Positions 8,754 through 12,572 of a DNA stretch of 12,572 bases are shown in pieces (the first letter of the stretch is position 1; every line of letters starts with the position of its first letter). Below the pieces are notes generated by a model that was not told the DNA's origin, ran no database searches, and saw only the letters and a program-made list of their open reading frames with translations. The stretch covers positions 1 to 12,572 of the forward strand of contig CAMPHD010000057.1 in the NCBI GenBank assembly GCA_946885765.1, in the 5' to 3' direction. The DNA is from an uncultured Thalassospira sp. (GTDB taxonomy: Bacteria; Pseudomonadota; Alphaproteobacteria; Rhodospirillales_A; Thalassospiraceae). Position numbers and translations under genes: made by a program.

Positions 8754-9806
8754 ATGAAAAAGACAGTATCATCATTACTTGCCGTTTCGGCCCTTGGTGC
8801 CGGCATGATCGCATCGCCAGCTTTTGCCGAAGACCTTGCCGTTGTCGGCAGCTGGAGCAGCCTGCCGCTGAACAAGCAGTTTGAAACGCCGTTCTGGACC
8901 GAAGAACTGCCCGCCGCATCGAACGGCGATATCAATGTCCAGATGACCACGCATGACCAGATGGGGATCGGCGGCGGTGACGTTTTCCGTATTCTGAATG
9001 ACGGCGTTTTCGATGTTGGCATGACGGTCGCGGATTATGCGGTTGGCGATGCCCCTGAACTTGAAGGTCTTGACGTGCCGTTGGTTGCCAATACCGCCGA
9101 AGAAGCAAAGGCGATGGTCGAAGCTGCCCGTCCGATGGTCGAGGATATCTTCAAGGAGCGTTTCAATGCCAAGGTTCTGGCGATTGCGCCCTATCCGCCG
9201 CAGGTCGTTTTCTGTAAGGGGGACATTACGTCGCTTGAAGACCTTAAAGGCAAAAAGGTTCGTGGTTCAGGCCGCATGACGACCAAGTTCCTTGAGGCAT
9301 TGGGTGCCAATGGCGTCAATGTTGCATTTTCCGAAGTACCGGGCGCGCTTGAACGCGGTGTGATTGATTGTGCCGTTACCGGTGCCGGTTCGGGATACAG
9401 TGCGGGTTGGTGGGAAGTTTCCGACCACCTGATGACCATTCCGCTTGGCGGCTGGGACCCGGTTGTAACAGCGATGAATTTCGACAAGTGGAACAGCCTG
9501 TCGCCGGAAATGCAGAAACTGATTACAGACGAAGTCAATTCCAAATTCGAAGCCCCGGCATGGGCTGCGGCCGCAGGTGCGCTTGAAGCCGATATCGCGT
9601 GTTTGACCGGGAATGGAACCTGCCCGGCGGGTGATCCGGCCAGCATGACATTGGTTGAGGCATCCGATGCCGATCTTGCCAAAGCCAAGGAAATCCTGAC
9701 GACCGTCGTTTTACCGGAATGGGCCGAACGCGCCGGTGCTGGTTGGGTTACGCGCTGGAACGAAACGGTTGGTAAAACCGTCGGTGTTACCGTACCTCTG
9801 AGCTAA
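8754..9806 (+). CDS. TRAP transporter substrate-binding protein (DctP family)
   Basis: This is the periplasmic solute-binding component of a tripartite ATP-independent transporter. A classic Sec signal peptide, MKKTVSSLLAVSALGAGMIASPAFA, is probably cut after residue 25. DQMGIGGGDVFRILNDGVFDVGM (69-90) is the first-lobe core. LEDLKGKKVRGSG (161-173) holds Arg170, the likely carboxylate-binding arginine of the family, and FSEVPGALERGVIDCAVTG (192-210) is the hallmark second-lobe motif. Length (350 residues) is normal. CLTGNGTC near the C-terminus could form a disulfide and is not a general family feature. AGAGAGGA precedes the ATG by 7 bases. The permease genes follow after 30 bases. The substrate is probably an organic acid, because the arginine is kept; it cannot be named. 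Confidence 0.94.
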   Translation: MKKTVSSLLAVSALGAGMIASPAFAEDLAVVGSWSSLPLNKQFETPFWTEELPAASNGDINVQMTTHDQMGIGGGDVFRILNDGVFDVGMTVADYAVGDAPELEGLDVPLVANTAEEAKAMVEAARPMVEDIFKERFNAKVLAIAPYPPQVVFCKGDITSLEDLKGKKVRGSGRMTTKFLEALGANGVNVAFSEVPGALERGVIDCAVTGAGSGYSAGWWEVSDHLMTIPLGGWDPVVTAMNFDKWNSLSPEMQKLITDEVNSKFEAPAWAAAAGALEADIACLTGNGTCPAGDPASMTLVEASDADLAKAKEILTTVVLPEWAERAGAGWVTRWNETVGKTVGVTVPLS

Positions 9807-9836
9807 GCAGTAACCCAGCCGGAGGAGGCCGCAACC

Positions 9837-10385
9837 GTGACTACCTCATTGATTGCGGCTATCCGCCGCATTAACCGTGTGATTGCGCTGCTTGTCGGAC
9901 TTGTTCTGACAGGCTGCGTGATCCTGATCATCGCAGACATTCTTTTGCGTGAAGTCGGCATTTCCTTTGGGGGAGCGGACGAAATCTCGGGATATGTGAT
10001 GGCCGGTGTTGCCAGTTGGGGCATGTCCTATGCCCTTACGGAACTGGCGCATGTACGTATTGACCTTATCCGTTTGCGCCTGCAACAGCGCGGCAAGGCG
10101 ATGCTTGATCTTCTTGCGATTGTTGCTCTTGCGGGAACATCGATCATTATTGCCGTTCAAAGCTGGCCGGTTCTGCAAAAGACGATTGAACGCGGATCAC
10201 GTGCCAATACCCCGCTTGAAACACCGTTATGGATACCGCAATCGATCTGGCTTTCTGGCTGGATATGGTTTGCCGTGTGTTCAAGCATTCTGGTGATCCT
10301 GACGCTGTCGCTTCTGGTCAAGCGAAACCTTGAACAGGCAGATGCGCTTGTCGGTGCACGCTCCGAACTGGAGTTGGAAGCATGA
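9837..10385 (+). CDS. TRAP transporter small membrane subunit (DctQ family)
   Basis: The 182-residue protein has four hydrophobic segments at about 15-37, 51-70, 88-109 and 135-160, the usual topology of the small TRAP permease subunit. ADEISGYVMAGVASWGMSYALTELAHVRIDL and TPLETPLWIPQSIW are characteristic family stretches. Translation starts at GTG 9837, backed by a strong GGAGGAGG (9821-9828) at 8 bases. The stop codon overlaps the next gene's ATG by four bases (ATGA), so the two membrane subunits are translationally coupled. It works with the large subunit in the inner membrane to carry the substrate delivered by the binding protein. Confidence 0.93.
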   Translation: MTTSLIAAIRRINRVIALLVGLVLTGCVILIIADILLREVGISFGGADEISGYVMAGVASWGMSYALTELAHVRIDLIRLRLQQRGKAMLDLLAIVALAGTSIIIAVQSWPVLQKTIERGSRANTPLETPLWIPQSIWLSGWIWFAVCSSILVILTLSLLVKRNLEQADALVGARSELELEA

Positions 10386-11662
10386 TTTTTACCGTTACTG
10401 CATCGCTTCTGGGGCTATTGGCCCTATCCATTCCGGTCGGGATTGTGCTGTTCCTTCTTGGGTTCGGGGTCGATCAGCTGTTTTCACCGTTCCCGCTTTT
10501 GCGTGGGCTTGGGCAGGTGGTCTGGTCATCGTCGAATTCATCGACCTTGATTGCGATTCCGTTCTTTGTGCTGCTGGGGGAAATTCTGGTGCGTGGTGGG
10601 ATTGCCGAACGCACTTATGAAGCCCTTGATAAATGGTTTTCGTGGCTTCCGGGCGGGTTGATCCACGCCAATATCGGCACGGCAACGATGTTTTCGGCAA
10701 CGTCGGGGTCGTCTGTCGCGACGGCGGCAACGGTTGCAACCGTTGCCATGCCGCAGGCCGAGAAGCTTGGCTATGATCCGAAACTGTTTTCCGGCGCGAT
10801 TGCCGCGGGCGGGACGCTTGGCATCATGATCCCGCCATCGATCAACCTGATCGTCTATGGCTTCCTGACCGAAACATCGATCCCGCGTCTTTTCCTTGCC
10901 GGATTGATCCCGGGGCTTCTGATGGCGGTGGCCTTCATGATGGTGACGGCGATCCTGTGCAAGATCAAACCGACCCTTGGCGGGACAAGCCGTTCATTCA
11001 CCTGGTCGGAACGCATTGGCAGTTTGCGGCATCTTTTACCGATTGTGGTTCTGTTCCTTGTGGTGATCGGGTCGATCTATGCCGGCTGGGCCACTCCGAC
11101 GGAATCGGCTGCTGTCGGTGTGGCGATTGCGATGCTGATTGCGGCATTCAATCGCGGTGTTTCGCGCGAAATGATGGAACGCTGCCTGTATGGCACGGTT
11201 CGGATCACTGCGATGATCATGCTGGTGATTATCGGGGCTTATTTCCTGAACTTTACCCTGACCGCCGCAGGTATGGGGCAGGAGCTCAAGGACCTTCTGA
11301 CCGGTTTGAATCTGTCGCCGATGGGAACATTGATGGTCGTGATCCTGCTTTACATCGTGCTTGGTTTCTTCATTGAAACCCTGTCGCTGATGGTGGCGAC
11401 CATTCCGATCATCGTGCCGATCATGACCGGTATGGGCTTCGATAAAGTCTGGTTTGGCATTCTTTTGATTGTCCTGATCGAGATGGCTCTGATCACACCG
11501 CCTGTCGGACTTAATCTTTACGTCGTGCAGGGCGCGCGCAAATCGGGCCGATTGTCCGAAGTGATGCTGGGTACCATCCCGTTTGTTCTGGTGATGCTTG
11601 CCATGATTGCCCTGCTTGTTGCGATGCCATCCGTCGCCCTGTTCCTGCCCGATATTCTTTGA
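10382..11662 (+). CDS. TRAP transporter large membrane subunit (DctM family)
   Basis: The 426-residue, strongly hydrophobic protein is the ion-coupled (usually sodium) transport subunit. It shows the duplicated DctM architecture with roughly a dozen membrane segments. Signature stretches are IAIPFFVLLGEILVRGG (57-73), ATSGSSVATAATVATVAMPQAEKLGY (106-131), AAGGTLGIMIPPSINLIVYG (141-160), and in the second half GFFIETLSLMVATIPIIVPI and EMALITPPVGLNLYVVQG. These correspond to the family's discontinuous-helix hairpins. It starts at the ATG overlapping the small subunit's stop. Length and motifs are complete, so the transporter as a whole appears functional. Confidence 0.95.
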   Translation: MIFTVTASLLGLLALSIPVGIVLFLLGFGVDQLFSPFPLLRGLGQVVWSSSNSSTLIAIPFFVLLGEILVRGGIAERTYEALDKWFSWLPGGLIHANIGTATMFSATSGSSVATAATVATVAMPQAEKLGYDPKLFSGAIAAGGTLGIMIPPSINLIVYGFLTETSIPRLFLAGLIPGLLMAVAFMMVTAILCKIKPTLGGTSRSFTWSERIGSLRHLLPIVVLFLVVIGSIYAGWATPTESAAVGVAIAMLIAAFNRGVSREMMERCLYGTVRITAMIMLVIIGAYFLNFTLTAAGMGQELKDLLTGLNLSPMGTLMVVILLYIVLGFFIETLSLMVATIPIIVPIMTGMGFDKVWFGILLIVLIEMALITPPVGLNLYVVQGARKSGRLSEVMLGTIPFVLVMLAMIALLVAMPSVALFLPDIL

Positions 11663-11734
11663 TCTGGCAGGCATAACCACAGAACAACCACGCGCGACGG
11701 AGCGGATCACGTCTTGATCTTTTGTGCCTTCGGG

Positions 11735-11756
11735 GCGGACCGGGAAATCGGTCCGC
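11735..11756. repeat. Intercistronic hairpin between dctM-type gene and DUF2848 gene
   Basis: GCGGACCG and CGGTCCGC are perfect 8-base arms around a 6-base loop, in the 145-base gap between the large permease gene and the next gene. No T-run follows, so it is unlikely to be a full terminator. It could stabilise or attenuate the message and lower expression of the last genes. Confidence 0.5.
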
Positions 11757-11807
11757 AATCGCCCAATGCGCGCAAAATTCGTAAAAATCAGAATTAGGAT
11801 AACGCAA

Positions 11808-12491
11808 ATGCAGATGAATTTTACTCTTGATGGCAATGTCGTCAGCTTTGAAATCGGCCATTGCACGGTTGCCGGATGGACGGGGCGCGATGCCAAGGCG
11901 ATCCAGCATCACATTGATGAGTTGGCCGCTATCGGGGTCAAACCGCCATCGACCGTGCCGCTTTATTACCGGACATCGTTTGGCATGCTGACCCAAGCCC
12001 CGGTGATTGAGGTGGTTGGCAAAGGCACATCGGGCGAGGTCGAGCCGCTGGTGATTTCAAAGGATAGCGTTCTTTATCTTGGGCTGGCATCGGATCATAC
12101 CGACCGGGAACTTGAAGCCCATTCGGTTGCACTGTCAAAACAGATTTGCGCCAAGCCGGTCGCGGATACGATCTGGAAGTTTGACGATGTTGCCGATCAT
12201 CTGGAACAGATCGAACTGAAATCCTGGGTCCGTGAAGGCGATAGTGATGAATGGGTTCCATATCAGGAAGGCACGATTGCATCGATCCGTCCGCTTTCCG
12301 ATCTGATCGCAGGATCGGGGCTTAAGGCGGCAAGTGCCAATGGTAAGGTCGCTGTGATGCTGTGTGGTACTTTCGGGGCGAAGGGCGGGGTGCGTCCGGC
12401 GCGTTCGTTTAAAATGACAATGCATGATCCGGTGCGGGGGATGACCATTACCCACAGCTATGACATTGTTGAACTGCCTGAAATCGCCTAG
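11808..12491 (+). CDS. DUF2848 family protein, possibly FAH-like fold
   Basis: The 227-residue protein matches the uncharacterised DUF2848 family as I know it. Recognisable blocks are FEIGHCTVAGWTGRD (14-28), PSTVPLYYRTS (47-57), GLASDHTDRELEAHSVALSKQICAKPVAD (92-120), and VAVMLCGTFGAKGGVRPA (181-198). The SDHTDRELE motif and the surrounding strand pattern recall the fumarylacetoacetate hydrolase (FAH) superfamily, which cleaves or hydrates keto acids with a metal; this is my inference, not an established function. I chose ATG 11808 because AGGAT (11796-11800) sits 7 bases upstream. An upstream in-frame ATG at 11724 adds 28 residues that run through the hairpin and look non-coding. No signal peptide is seen. 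Its place behind the transporter suggests a later step in catabolism of the imported compound. Confidence 0.85.
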   Translation: MQMNFTLDGNVVSFEIGHCTVAGWTGRDAKAIQHHIDELAAIGVKPPSTVPLYYRTSFGMLTQAPVIEVVGKGTSGEVEPLVISKDSVLYLGLASDHTDRELEAHSVALSKQICAKPVADTIWKFDDVADHLEQIELKSWVREGDSDEWVPYQEGTIASIRPLSDLIAGSGLKAASANGKVAVMLCGTFGAKGGVRPARSFKMTMHDPVRGMTITHSYDIVELPEIA

Positions 12492-12497
12492 GCTCTG

Positions 12498-12518
12498 TTC
12501 CAGAAAATTTCCAGAAAA
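12498..12518. repeat. Two direct copies of TTCCAGAAAA
   Basis: TTCCAGAAAA occurs at 12498-12507 and 12509-12518, one base apart, so the copies repeat every 11 bases, about one helical turn. They lie in the 52-base gap before the last gene. They could bind a regulator or be chance. Confidence 0.35.
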
Positions 12519-12543
12519 ATCAAACCGTAACGGAGGAAGCCCG

Positions 12544-12572
12544 ATGGGCGCGATCATCGACAAGGCAAAGTC
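12544..12572 (+). CDS. Start of an unidentified gene (partial)
   Basis: Only nine complete codons (MGAIIDKAK) are visible before the window ends. The start is convincing because GGAGGA (12532-12537) lies at normal distance upstream and the gene follows the DUF2848 gene by 52 bases on the same strand, so it probably belongs to the same operon. Nine residues are too few to name a family. Confidence 0.6.

Noticed and set aside
11735..11756. Transcription terminator after the TRAP genes
   Set aside because: The stem is perfect, but no T-run follows on either strand, so I list it only as an intercistronic hairpin.
11724..11807. Upstream ATG start for the DUF2848 protein
   Set aside because: The extra 28 residues cover a hairpin and do not look like coding sequence; ATG 11808 has a better ribosome binding site.
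11036..11896. A 286-codon minus-strand open frame
   Set aside because: It is antisense to the large TRAP subunit and the DUF2848 start; its His/Gln/Asp-rich translation is typical of the complement of a membrane-protein gene.

Overview
The window looks like chromosomal DNA of a marine alphaproteobacterium of the Rhodospirillales type; Thalassospira is my best guess from protein character and codon use, not from a search. All the body genes from about 1,050 onwards share one style: leucine is mostly CTG, CTT or TTG and almost never CTC. The first ~1,045 bases are different (CTC is the most used leucine codon) and probably have another origin.

Layout. (1) Bases 1-860, minus strand: the start of a secreted or lipid-anchored von Willebrand factor A (VWA) protein, cut by the window edge. 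(2) 893-1798, minus: an alpha/beta hydrolase with an intact catalytic triad, whose last helix is replaced by a 45-residue foreign-looking tail. This places a junction near 1036-1050. (3) 1915-3117, minus: a class-I aspartate aminotransferase, closed by a strong intrinsic terminator. (4) 3423-5570, plus: uvrB of nucleotide excision repair, divergent from the aminotransferase, with an inverted repeat and phased TGAC boxes upstream. (5) A bidirectional terminator between uvrB and the convergent msrP gene (5661-6629, minus), which encodes a Tat-exported molybdoenzyme that repairs methionine sulfoxide. No msrQ lies beside it.

(6) From 6880 to the right edge, plus strand: a LysR-type regulator, then a probable operon of a DUF1445 / D-glutamate cyclase-family enzyme, a complete tripartite TRAP transporter (binding protein, small and large membrane subunits), a DUF2848 protein and the first codons of another gene. 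The regulator and the operon carry related AT-rich GATCATAAAT motifs in their upstream regions, which suggests that the regulator controls both. The simplest reading is an uptake-and-catabolism cassette for a small organic acid, possibly an amino-acid-derived one; the substrate cannot be read from the sequence.

No tRNA, rRNA, CRISPR array, transposase or integrase was seen. The best candidates for something undescribed are the DUF1445-TRAP-DUF2848 cassette and the junction inside the hydrolase gene, which is either a real transfer event or an assembly chimera.
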